Positions 1 to 6,649 of a stretch of 9,861 nucleotides of DNA are shown here, piece after piece. Location: NCBI GenBank assembly GCA_001769925.1, contig MEPT01000034.1, forward strand, positions 849 through 10,709, given 5' to 3'. Source of the stretch: Bdellovibrionales bacterium RBG_16_40_8. GTDB lineage: Bacteria > Bdellovibrionota > Bdellovibrionia > Bdellovibrionales > UBA1609. The translations under genes and the position numbers were made by a program. Each line of letters starts with the position of its first letter. The first letter of the stretch is position 1. Below the pieces are notes generated by a model, which saw only the letters and a list, made by a program, of their open reading frames with translations, was not told where the DNA came from and ran no database searches.

Positions 1-1298
1 ACTCAACGTATTTTTCACACTCACGAACTATAAATAATAATCAACTGAAAATTTTAGTTGCTGGTAATTATCGCCTGTCTCTAACTATACCTATAACAGG
101 TGCTGTAGCTAATGGGGCTATACGTGCCAATGTCAGAACTGAACGCCCGCCTGGCCTTGCTAGCAACCTCACAACAGGTCGTGCTGATGCCTATATCAGT
201 AATTCTTCAGGACACCAAGAAAGCTCTATAAATCTCAATATACTACTATCAAATATGGCAATTAACGATTTAGTAGATGTCACCGTAACTAGAGATGGAG
301 CTACTGGAACTATTACAATAAACGAGGTAGCCTCACTTTTTGTAGAGTACATACCTACATCTAAAAAACTTTTCTATACTACTGGGACGAGAACAACAAA
401 TTCTACAAACTTAAGCCAACCCACAGCTTACCCCCTACAATGGTTAACAGCACTAATTAAAGACAGTGATTATACACATACACCCAACTCACCAACTATT
501 ACCTTTACCCAAAACGGCTCATATGCGCTTTATGTAAACGTGCCGCTATATAACAATTCGCCAACTGTAACAAATGTTAAAGCAATAATTAAAAGAAATG
601 GTTCAATAATCAATGGTGGCGTAGCAAAACAAGGTTATATTCGTAAAGCTAGCGGCGTTATCAACTCAACGCTTTACTGGAGTGGTATTATTGAAAATAT
701 AACTGTAGGCGAATATATAACCGTTGAAACACAACGAGAAGCCGAAGGTGGTACAGTTGCAGTTACAGTAGCGTCCGGGGAGGTTGCCACAATTCTTATA
801 GAGTCTTTAGGCTCAAACTCAGGAATTATTGCAAGCCGTGGTAATACGCTCACAACCAACAGCAACTGGAATAATGCTACTGAACAGTCAGTAAAATGGA
901 CAACTAATGATCTAAAAGACGACGGCGCTTACACTCACTCAACAGCAATAGATCCCCATAAAATTCAGGTGAACGCAGCTGGTGATTATACGTTGATGTT
1001 TAATAGCGCTGTCACATCTACTGTAGCTGGTGTAAACAATCGCATCTCAGTCTACGTTAATAACTCACCCACCCCTGTTAGTGGCGCTAACACTGCGACT
1101 AATTATATTTCAGCAGTAGGTGGCCACAATGAGTCTTCAAGCTCGCTTGTTTATTATCTAAGAAACCTCTCAGCGAACAGCATTATAGATATCAGATCAA
1201 TTCAAGAAGCTGCACCAGGCACCGTGATCACCACCGCTACCCCAAGCGAAGATGCACGCCTAGTTCTAATCAAAAAACCTATTGCGTCTACGCCATAA
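1..1298 (+). CDS. Secreted/surface repeat protein with C1q/TNF-like jelly-roll repeats (5' end outside window)
   Basis: The frame is open from the first full codon at position 3 to the TAA at 1296-1298 (431 codons), so the start lies upstream. The ATG at 255 is internal, because the coding pattern continues without a break before it. Three diverged beta-rich repeats are visible, at about 3-356 (incomplete), 372-806 and 846-1280. Each has the same plan: an aromatic-His motif (FSHS, YTHT, YTHS), a strand 'xNxAGxYxLxxxxxx', a strand of the type 'VxVxVNxSP', a Gly/Ser-rich segment, a hydrophobic 'LxxLxxxDxIxV' stretch, a Gly turn, and a last strand ending in a form of 'AxLxxI'. This resembles C1q/TNF-type jelly rolls found in bacterial exoproteins and phage fibres; that fold is my inference. 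The protein is rich in Thr, Ser and Asn and has no Cys in the visible part, which suits a secreted or surface structural protein. No sorting signal is seen at the C-terminus. Function and full size are unknown. Confidence 0.85.
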   Translation, partial: STYFSHSRTINNNQLKILVAGNYRLSLTIPITGAVANGAIRANVRTERPPGLASNLTTGRADAYISNSSGHQESSINLNILLSNMAINDLVDVTVTRDGATGTITINEVASLFVEYIPTSKKLFYTTGTRTTNSTNLSQPTAYPLQWLTALIKDSDYTHTPNSPTITFTQNGSYALYVNVPLYNNSPTVTNVKAIIKRNGSIINGGVAKQGYIRKASGVINSTLYWSGIIENITVGEYITVETQREAEGGTVAVTVASGEVATILIESLGSNSGIIASRGNTLTTNSNWNNATEQSVKWTTNDLKDDGAYTHSTAIDPHKIQVNAAGDYTLMFNSAVTSTVAGVNNRISVYVNNSPTPVSGANTATNYISAVGGHNESSSSLVYYLRNLSANSIIDIRSIQEAAPGTVITTATPSEDARLVLIKKPIASTP

Positions 1299-1431
1299 AC
1301 CATTTTTACATTGCAGAACATGTGCCGCTATATATTACGGCCCATGCCATAGCCTAGCGGGTGCACGTCTTTGGTCGATAATATTAAAACTCCGCTAATA
1401 TATAAACCCACTCTGTTGTTAGAATATAGAG
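1299..1431. other. Short intergenic gap, no clear signal
   Basis: This 133-bp gap separates the repeat exoprotein from the two barrel-like genes. It holds an imperfect inverted repeat (CCGCTA at 1325-1330, TAGCGG at 1355-1360) with a 24-nt spacer and no T-run, which is poor evidence for a terminator. A/T-rich hexamers such as TAATAT (1396-1401) and TAGAAT (1420-1425) could be -10 elements, but neither has a good -35 at proper spacing. Whether the downstream pair has its own promoter cannot be decided. Confidence 0.4.
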
Positions 1432-2184
1432 ATGAGAAAAGTGGCGCTCTACCTTGTGATAATACTACTTTCATACTCACCTGCAACATGGGCAAAAAAA
1501 GGCCTTTTTAGCTTATCTGTTACTGGTTACTATGACCGCTCACGTTTAAGCCGCACATCAACGACAGGCCCAAGCTTCACTCTTGAATCAATGAATGGCT
1601 ACACTGCTTTAGGCAATGTAGATATAAACCTAGCTGCAAAGTACAGTCTTTTTGTCAGTGGCGGCACCAGTTTGTTTGATTACGAAAGCACGGCCTCGCG
1701 CATAATACACGATAATCGTGATAATTTCATAAACGCAAGTGCCGGTATGAAATTTTTCTTGGGCGATTTAAGCCTATCTCTTTATGCTTTACACAAACCA
1801 ATAATCATCTTCGAAGATGTAACTTCGTCTGAAAATAATTTAATAATTGCCCCAAATACCTATGGCACTATCGGCTTCAATTTTGGCGCTACAAGTCGCT
1901 TCTATGATTTAGCTATTGGGTTAGCTGGCGGCACTTCTGTAAGTAGCCCATCATATCAAGATAAAGAAATTGATTCTAAATATTATCTACAAGGTTCTAT
2001 CTCAGTTCGCTTTGGGCGCAAAAATAAAACCGTGTTTGAGTCAGTTGTCGGCACTGGCACTTTTGGCGCAGACGAACTTTTATATGGTTTTGATGTAAGG
2101 CTACGCGAAGATAGCTACGAATACAATAACGACATACATCGCACAACAGACTTTGGTGGCGGCATTTTTATCTTGTTGCAGTAA
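1432..2184 (+). CDS. Exported protein, probable outer-membrane beta-barrel, family not recognised
   Basis: The 250-residue product begins with a clear signal peptide: MRK, a hydrophobic core, and a likely cut after ATWA at residue 21. The mature part consists of alternating polar/hydrophobic strands rich in Gly, Ser, Tyr and Phe, separated by short charged or Ser/Asn turns (for example 'YSLFVSGGTSLFDYES', 'GTIGFNFGATSRFYDLAIGLAGG', 'YLQGSISVRFGRKN'). This is typical of small outer-membrane barrels. The C-terminus is 'GGGIFILLQ' and lacks the usual final Phe, so the barrel call is an inference. ATG 1432 is chosen because it gives the basic N-region of the signal peptide, although the ribosome site is poor; GTG at 1441 is an alternative start. 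It lies 2 bp upstream of the next gene, so the two are very likely co-transcribed. No enzyme motif is visible. Confidence 0.8.
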   Translation: MRKVALYLVIILLSYSPATWAKKGLFSLSVTGYYDRSRLSRTSTTGPSFTLESMNGYTALGNVDINLAAKYSLFVSGGTSLFDYESTASRIIHDNRDNFINASAGMKFFLGDLSLSLYALHKPIIIFEDVTSSENNLIIAPNTYGTIGFNFGATSRFYDLAIGLAGGTSVSSPSYQDKEIDSKYYLQGSISVRFGRKNKTVFESVVGTGTFGADELLYGFDVRLREDSYEYNNDIHRTTDFGGGIFILLQ

Positions 2185-2186
2185 AT

Positions 2187-2732
2187 ATGAACTGGTTATG
2201 TCTTTTCATTACAATTTACTGTTTTTTTTGCACACAAGTAGGCAGTGCAGAGTCGTTTATTAAGTACGATAAAGACAAAAATCTAAAGTTTTCTTCACTT
2301 GTCGGCACATTTTTACCGTTTGGTATTGTTGGCGTTCGCGATAACTACCATTTCTGGAATGTTGCATTTTCTCACCCCACGCGAGTAACACGTATCGAAT
2401 ATTCTTTAAACACTTTCAACACGAAGCAAGTGCACCTCTACAATTTAGCTGTCGGCCCACGTATAGATTACAAAGCATTTGATTCATTTCATGGCTATTA
2501 TCTAGTCGGTTTAGACGGCTACTACTATCAGCGAAAGCCGTCGAACTTAACGCGAGAATTTCCTTACTACAGGCAAGGCGGAATTCACTTAGGGTTCGGT
2601 GCATTTTTGCATTTAGCTGGCAACTTTGTACTTCGTACCGATTTCAAGTTTGGCTTTAGCCCCGGTCAATCGCTCTTTGCCGGCATTGGTTTAGAGTACA
2701 CCTTAGACACCTCTGACAATAAAGGCCCCTAA
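2187..2732 (+). CDS. Small exported protein, probable outer-membrane beta-barrel
   Basis: The product is 181 residues. A hydrophobic leader ends in VGSA (likely cut after residue 21); it lacks the usual basic residues at the N-terminus, which is unusual for a signal peptide. Cys15 is not in a lipobox, so a lipoprotein is unlikely. The mature protein is rich in Tyr, Phe and Gly, with amphipathic strands such as 'FHGYYLVGLDGYYYQ', 'GGIHLGFGAFLHLAGNFVLRTDFKFGF' and 'SLFAGIGLEYTL', as in small porin-like or OmpA/OmpW-type barrels. No specific family is recognised. The ATG follows the stop of the preceding gene by 2 bp and has no Shine-Dalgarno sequence, so translation probably depends on coupling to that gene. 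Both may act together at the outer membrane, possibly with the repeat exoprotein upstream. The gene ends 23 bp before the convergent argS. Confidence 0.75.
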   Translation: MNWLCLFITIYCFFCTQVGSAESFIKYDKDKNLKFSSLVGTFLPFGIVGVRDNYHFWNVAFSHPTRVTRIEYSLNTFNTKQVHLYNLAVGPRIDYKAFDSFHGYYLVGLDGYYYQRKPSNLTREFPYYRQGGIHLGFGAFLHLAGNFVLRTDFKFGFSPGQSLFAGIGLEYTLDTSDNKGP

Positions 2733-2755
2733 CTTATCGGCTAGCTAACACTGAC

Positions 2756-4459
2756 CTACATCGCCTGTGGCGCCTGAATATTTAAAACCCGTAAACCACC
2801 TTTAATAACCTGTTGTGCGATATACACTAGCGCAATTCGCGATGATTCAAATTCTGCCTCACCACCAATTATTTTATGCTCGTGGTAAAACTTATTAAAT
2901 GCTGCACACACATCAAGTAGATAAATAGCCAGCACACTTGGCTTATAATTTTTAAAGCTTTCTATTAAAACCATCTCATAACGCATAATTATCTTTATAA
3001 GCTCTCGTTCTTCATTGGATTTCAATGCAACTACATTTTCAGGCAACCCCTTGCCGTATTTCTGTAATATGCTTTGGCAGCGCACATGCACATACTGAAG
3101 GTAAGGACCACTATCACCTTCAAAACTCAAAGCCTTATCCCAATCAAACTCAACATCGCGCACACGATCGTTTACGAGATCATTAAAAATAATAGCTCCA
3201 ACAGCCACTTGCTCGGCTATTTTTTCACGGTTTGGCAAATTTGGATTTTTCTGATGCATGATTTCTTGTACGATCTCAACTGCTCGCTGCAGCAGATCTT
3301 CAAGTCTTACAATCTGACCTTTTCGGCTCGACATTTTGCCCACATCTTTAAACCGGTACATTCCAAAGCCGATATGCTGACACTTATCCCACCATGAATA
3401 GCCCAGCCGCCGAAGTACACTAAATACTTGTTTAAAATGCAGCGCCTGATCAGCCCCCACAACATATAGGTTAAGGTCGGCTTTAAGTTCTTCCATACGA
3501 TAAATAGCAGAGGCCAAGTCACGAGTGGCATAAAGTGAAGCACCATCAGATTTTCTAATCAGGCACGGAGGGATTTTCTCGTCTTGTAAATCTACAACCA
3601 TGGCGCCTTCGCTTTCGACAAGAAGTCCTTTTTTTTCTATAAGTTCTTCAGTGGCATTTAAACGGTCGTTATAAAAAGACTCGCCACGCACTAGATCGTG
3701 CTTCACCCCTAGTCGCGCCCACAACCTAGAAAAATCTTTAAGCGAAATTTCAACAAACATTTTCCATAATTTTAAAAGCTCTTTATCGCCGTTTTCGAGC
3801 TCTTTAAAAGTCAATGAGCCTTGCTTTTCTAGCTCAAGATCTTTCGCCGCCTCTTCGTGAAATCGTACATAGAGCTTAAATAAAGACTCAAAAGGTTCTG
3901 CCGCAAACGGATATTCACTACTCCAAAGTTTATAGGCATAGGCTAGCTTACCAAACTGCACCCCCCAATCACCTAAATGATTAAGCCCTATAACTTTATA
4001 GCCTTGTGTCTCTGCCAAGTTTCTAATGGCTTGACCAATAACTGTCGCACGCAAGTGCCCCACATGCATTGGCTTTGCCACGTTAGGACTCGAATAATCG
4101 ATTATAACAGTTTTACCCGCACCTCTTTTATTATGCCCTAAGTGCTCACCAGCAGCTTGAACCTCATTAAAAAGAGCTTTAAACAAATGCTCATCATTTA
4201 AGTGGATATTTATATACCCGCCTACTGATTCAAAGCGCTCAACTGAAGGTATTTTTCTTGTCAAGAGTTTTTCTGAAATTTCTTTAGCTAATATTTGCGG
4301 AGCTTTTTTACGCTCCTTAGCTAAAAAAAATACTGGTATAGACAAGTGCCCATGGCTTAACTCCTTAGGAATTTCAAAAAGATTTTTCACCTTTTCTGCA
4401 GGAACGCCTATTTCAGCGGCCATCTCGTGCGCTAAGTCTTCTATAATTGTTGTCAGCAT
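2756..4459 (-). CDS. argS: Arginyl-tRNA synthetase
   Basis: This class I aminoacyl-tRNA synthetase charges tRNA-Arg with arginine using ATP in the cytoplasm. At 567 residues it has normal family length. An N-terminal additional domain (about 1-100) for tRNA recognition is followed by the catalytic Rossmann fold with 'DYSSPNVAKPMHVGHLR' (121-137), the HVGH form of the HIGH motif at 132-135. 'GLNHLGDWGVQFGKL' (158-172) and 'GKMSSRKG' (374-381), the KMSK loop, follow. The anticodon-binding DALR domain starts near 'GPYLQYVHVR' (451-460) and runs to the typical end 'GLRVLNIQAPQAM'. All catalytic signatures are intact. The ATG is preceded only by an A-rich stretch without a Shine-Dalgarno sequence. 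The gene is flanked by a convergent exported-protein gene and a divergent HU gene, so it appears monocistronic. Confidence 0.98.
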   Translation of the reverse strand: MLTTIIEDLAHEMAAEIGVPAEKVKNLFEIPKELSHGHLSIPVFFLAKERKKAPQILAKEISEKLLTRKIPSVERFESVGGYINIHLNDEHLFKALFNEVQAAGEHLGHNKRGAGKTVIIDYSSPNVAKPMHVGHLRATVIGQAIRNLAETQGYKVIGLNHLGDWGVQFGKLAYAYKLWSSEYPFAAEPFESLFKLYVRFHEEAAKDLELEKQGSLTFKELENGDKELLKLWKMFVEISLKDFSRLWARLGVKHDLVRGESFYNDRLNATEELIEKKGLLVESEGAMVVDLQDEKIPPCLIRKSDGASLYATRDLASAIYRMEELKADLNLYVVGADQALHFKQVFSVLRRLGYSWWDKCQHIGFGMYRFKDVGKMSSRKGQIVRLEDLLQRAVEIVQEIMHQKNPNLPNREKIAEQVAVGAIIFNDLVNDRVRDVEFDWDKALSFEGDSGPYLQYVHVRCQSILQKYGKGLPENVVALKSNEERELIKIIMRYEMVLIESFKNYKPSVLAIYLLDVCAAFNKFYHEHKIIGGEAEFESSRIALVYIAQQVIKGGLRVLNIQAPQAM

Positions 4460-4478
4460 TTTTTTAAGTTTACGCGTT

Positions 4479-4507
4479 TTTTTATTCTTTTCAACACGAA
4501 GTCACAA
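4479..4507 (-). promoter_or_regulatory. Possible sigma-70 promoter for argS
   Basis: Read on the minus strand, TTGTGA (4507-4502) and TAAAAA (4484-4479) are 17 bp apart; each matches four of six consensus bases. Transcription would begin about a dozen bases before the argS ATG. This is a moderate match in A/T-rich DNA, so treat it as a candidate. Confidence 0.35.
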
Positions 4508-4516
4508 GAAGATTAC

Positions 4517-4545
4517 TTGACGCTGGACTCGGATCTCATTAATTT
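4517..4545 (+). promoter_or_regulatory. Sigma-70-like promoter for the HU gene
   Basis: TTGACG (4517-4522) and TAATTT (4540-4545) are separated by exactly 17 bp. The -35 matches five of six bases. Predicted transcription starts near 4552, leaving a leader of about 37 nt before the TTG start at 4589. The site sits back-to-back with the argS promoter candidate in the same 129-bp divergent gap. Confidence 0.55.
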
Positions 4546-4588
4546 ACGAATCCCAAATTGATGTTAACCCACAACAAAGGATGCAACC

Positions 4589-4882
4589 TTGAATAAAGCA
4601 GAGTTGATCGAAAGAGTGTCCAAAAAAACCAAAATGACAAAAACGTATACTGAAATAACGCTCGATGCGGCCATTGAAGTTATTCAGAAAGCCGTTTCAG
4701 GCGGCGAAGAAGTTAAAATTGTTGGTTTTGGTACTTTCGATAGAGCATCACGCAAACAGCGTAATGGACGTAACCCAAAAACTGGCACTACAATGATTAT
4801 ACCTGCTTCTCGCGTGCCACGATTTCGTCCTGGCAAAGAATTTAAAACGCTAGTAGAACCAGTACAACAATCTATTAATTAA
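4589..4882 (+). CDS. hup: HU-family histone-like DNA-binding protein
   Basis: This small basic nucleoid protein binds and bends DNA as a dimer. At 97 residues it has normal HU/IHF length. The N-terminal helical part 'MNKAELIERVSKKT' is HU-like; 'VGFGTF' (45-50) and 'RNGRNPKTG' (58-66) form the family signature, with the intercalating Pro at residue 63 at the tip of the DNA-binding arm. The tail 'IPASRVPRFRPGKEFK' is also typical. HU is favoured over IHF because no partner subunit gene is nearby, but the sequence alone does not exclude IHF-like behaviour. The start is TTG, supported by AAGGA at 4577-4581 with 7-nt spacing and by exact alignment of the HU N-terminus; no in-frame ATG fits. The gene ends in a 3-bp overlap with the convergent GYF gene. 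Confidence 0.95.
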   Translation: MNKAELIERVSKKTKMTKTYTEITLDAAIEVIQKAVSGGEEVKIVGFGTFDRASRKQRNGRNPKTGTTMIIPASRVPRFRPGKEFKTLVEPVQQSIN

Positions 4883-6573
4883 TCTTTTCTCCATAGTGTT
4901 GTCATAATCATCTGCTCTTTTAGACGTGTAAGATCAAGGGCAGATGACTTAACTGCGTCATTATTAATGGGAAGTCCTTTTGTTTTACTATTATTAACTG
5001 ATTTAATTTGAGCCATAATCTCAGAACGTAATTGTTTCAGTTGAAACCATTTTTCAGCGTAGACGTAATTACTCCAATTACTCTGATTAACACTAGATAT
5101 ATTCTTATTATTGATTCTATCGAAATTATTACGCCAGGGTCGATAAAAATTTCTCCAAGAATTCAGACTTGTGGTTTTTTTTACATTTTGCGCAAACTTA
5201 TATACTTCTTTTTCTAGGCGCGCAGCAGTTTTTATAAAACTATATCTTTCTTCGTTATGATAAATTATTAGCTGTTTTCTATGCTGAAATAATTTTTTCT
5301 TAAAATCTGATAACTCAGTGGCAAAGTTAAATTTGGTTTGTGCTTCAAACGTTTTGCAAGATAAACTAACTTGGTAGTAACCAGGTGGCATACCTGCTTT
5401 ACTAATGTCAATATCACGATCTTCAATCTGAGTAAGGGTGAACGCTCTTCTAACACTTCGCACCCCGAGAATTTGTGATGCGTCGGCACTAAATATAACG
5501 TGAATAGGATAATGCTTGCTTGCATCAGAAAATATTTTTAAACGCGCTGATTCTTTTCCGTCAAATAATTTTTCATAACGAAGGTAAGTTGGGCTCACAT
5601 TTGCCACCTCAACTACTTTCGCAGTTTCTGGTTGTGGGGGCGGCTGCGTAGGAGGCATAGGAGTAGGCATAGGAGTAGGCAAAGGCTTAGACTCAATCTG
5701 TTTAGCTAAAGATTCACTAGGCTGAGGTTTTCTTTCTTCTAACTGCTCTATTTTTTTCTTTGTCGATAAATTTGAGGGTACATACGAAATCTCTGGGCTC
5801 TTTAACACTCTACGACGACGATCTATATACGATGAGACATAAGTAAGAATAATCAACCCCGCGACAAATGCAGCAATAACTCCAGTACCAAATATTATTT
5901 TATTTGTTGAAGTTAATTCAAGAAAGTATCTTGTAAAGCTAATACGCCTAACCCACTGTGCTTCTTTGACAATTTCTTGATTTACACCTTTTTTAGAACG
6001 GCGAAGATTTTTTTTAATAGGCGTGTTTTCAATTTTAGGTTGAGTATCCACATCAGATTCATCTGTTGCCTCTGGCGGGCGAATATCTTTTTCTTCTTGC
6101 GGCATGGGGAGCTTCATCGTAATGGCTGATAAATCTTCTGGCAAAATAGACTCAATAATAGGCAGCGGAAGTTCTTTTTTCTGTGAAGACTTCGCAGTGG
6201 AGGTCATGTGAAATTCAGGTATAGCTAAAATCTTATACCACTCTTTTAATCCTTTTCGCCAAACATAATCTGTAAATGAAATTTCACCATTTTTAAGAAG
6301 GCTTGTTATCTGAACCTTTGTAAATGGCCCTTTTTGCACGTAGCCAGACCCATCTCTTTTACGCAGAAGTAAAACCCAGCCGTCGTCATATTTTTGTTCT
6401 TTAAAGTGCCCCTGAAGATCAATAAAATACGCTGCCTCACGCCAACTGGTATCATGCTCGCGATAAAGTAGATCATTAGCACCCATCCGGCCGGCCGCTA
6501 TTTCTTTTTTAATGTCCTCGGTTGTGACCGGACCGTGCGGACGACCTTTTTGCAGGTAATACCAATTAGCCAA
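4879..6573 (-). CDS. Membrane protein with tandem N-terminal GYF-2 domains
   Basis: The 564-residue product has two GYF-2 (DUF4339-type) domains. The first, 3-50, starts WYYLQKGRPHGP and contains a conserved Trp at 44. The second, about 65-121, contains 'YVQKGPFT' and 'VWRKGLKEWYKI'. GYF domains bind proline-rich peptides. A charged linker (125-215) leads to a single membrane helix at about 226-249, then a Pro-rich stretch (297-316, PTPM repeats), a predicted beta-rich region (about 328-418) and a helical Lys/Asn-rich tail (420-564). The GYF part is probably cytoplasmic and the rest extracytoplasmic, although basic residues flank the helix on both sides. The layout recalls the gliding-motility adaptor GltJ/AgmX of Myxococcus, without its zinc ribbon or TonB-like domain; that is an architectural analogy only. 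The start is TTG with a strong GGGAGG site 7 nt upstream. No function is assigned. Confidence 0.88.
   Translation of the reverse strand: MANWYYLQKGRPHGPVTTEDIKKEIAAGRMGANDLLYREHDTSWREAAYFIDLQGHFKEQKYDDGWVLLLRKRDGSGYVQKGPFTKVQITSLLKNGEISFTDYVWRKGLKEWYKILAIPEFHMTSTAKSSQKKELPLPIIESILPEDLSAITMKLPMPQEEKDIRPPEATDESDVDTQPKIENTPIKKNLRRSKKGVNQEIVKEAQWVRRISFTRYFLELTSTNKIIFGTGVIAAFVAGLIILTYVSSYIDRRRRVLKSPEISYVPSNLSTKKKIEQLEERKPQPSESLAKQIESKPLPTPMPTPMPPTQPPPQPETAKVVEVANVSPTYLRYEKLFDGKESARLKIFSDASKHYPIHVIFSADASQILGVRSVRRAFTLTQIEDRDIDISKAGMPPGYYQVSLSCKTFEAQTKFNFATELSDFKKKLFQHRKQLIIYHNEERYSFIKTAARLEKEVYKFAQNVKKTTSLNSWRNFYRPWRNNFDRINNKNISSVNQSNWSNYVYAEKWFQLKQLRSEIMAQIKSVNNSKTKGLPINNDAVKSSALDLTRLKEQMIMTTLWRKD
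5654..5677 (-). repeat. 12-bp coding tandem repeat (PTPM units)
   Basis: Two exact 12-bp copies (plus strand GGCATAGGAGTA at 5654-5665 and 5666-5677) encode consecutive PTPM units within the Pro-rich extracytoplasmic segment of the GYF protein, and partial copies continue on both sides. Such repeats expand and contract easily, so the length of this linker may vary between strains. Confidence 0.8.
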
Positions 6574-6586
6574 AAAGAGACCTCCC

Positions 6587-6615
6587 TTGACATAAAAAGC
6601 CTAAGCCCTTTTAAT
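6587..6615 (+). promoter_or_regulatory. Sigma-70-like promoter for the VKOR-DsbA gene
   Basis: A perfect TTGACA (6587-6592) lies 17 bp upstream of TTTAAT (6610-6615). Transcription would start near 6622, giving a leader of about 28 nt. It lies in the 76-bp divergent gap and its -35 abuts the ribosome-binding region of the GYF gene on the other strand, so RNA polymerase binding here could affect both genes. Confidence 0.55.
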
Positions 6616-6649
6616 AACTGAGTCACGCTATGCTTCACCAGGAGTACTA

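Noticed and set aside
255..257. ATG as the start of the repeat exoprotein
   Set aside because: The same frame is open and coding in character back to position 3, and the residues before it complete a repeat that parallels the next two. The ATG falls inside a domain.
674..865. Antisense open frame inside the repeat exoprotein
   Set aside because: It is short, has no ribosome site and no domain, and the sense strand is clearly coding.
1325..1360. Inverted repeat CCGCTA/TAGCGG as a terminator
   Set aside because: The stem is only 6 bp, the spacer is 24 nt and no T-run follows.
2416..2604. Antisense open frame inside the second barrel-like gene
   Set aside because: It has no start signal and no recognisable protein pattern, and overlaps a well-supported exported protein.
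2733..2755. Bidirectional terminator between the convergent barrel-like gene and argS
   Set aside because: The 23-bp gap contains no convincing GC-rich hairpin or T-run.
3074..3546. Open frames on both strands inside argS (3074-3397 +, 3307-3546 -)
   Set aside because: They lie within the catalytic and KMSK regions of an intact argS and carry no independent evidence.
5032..5525. Open frames inside the GYF gene (5032-5217 +, 5268-5525 -)
   Set aside because: They are shadows of the C-terminal coding region in A/T-rich DNA, with no ribosome site or domain.
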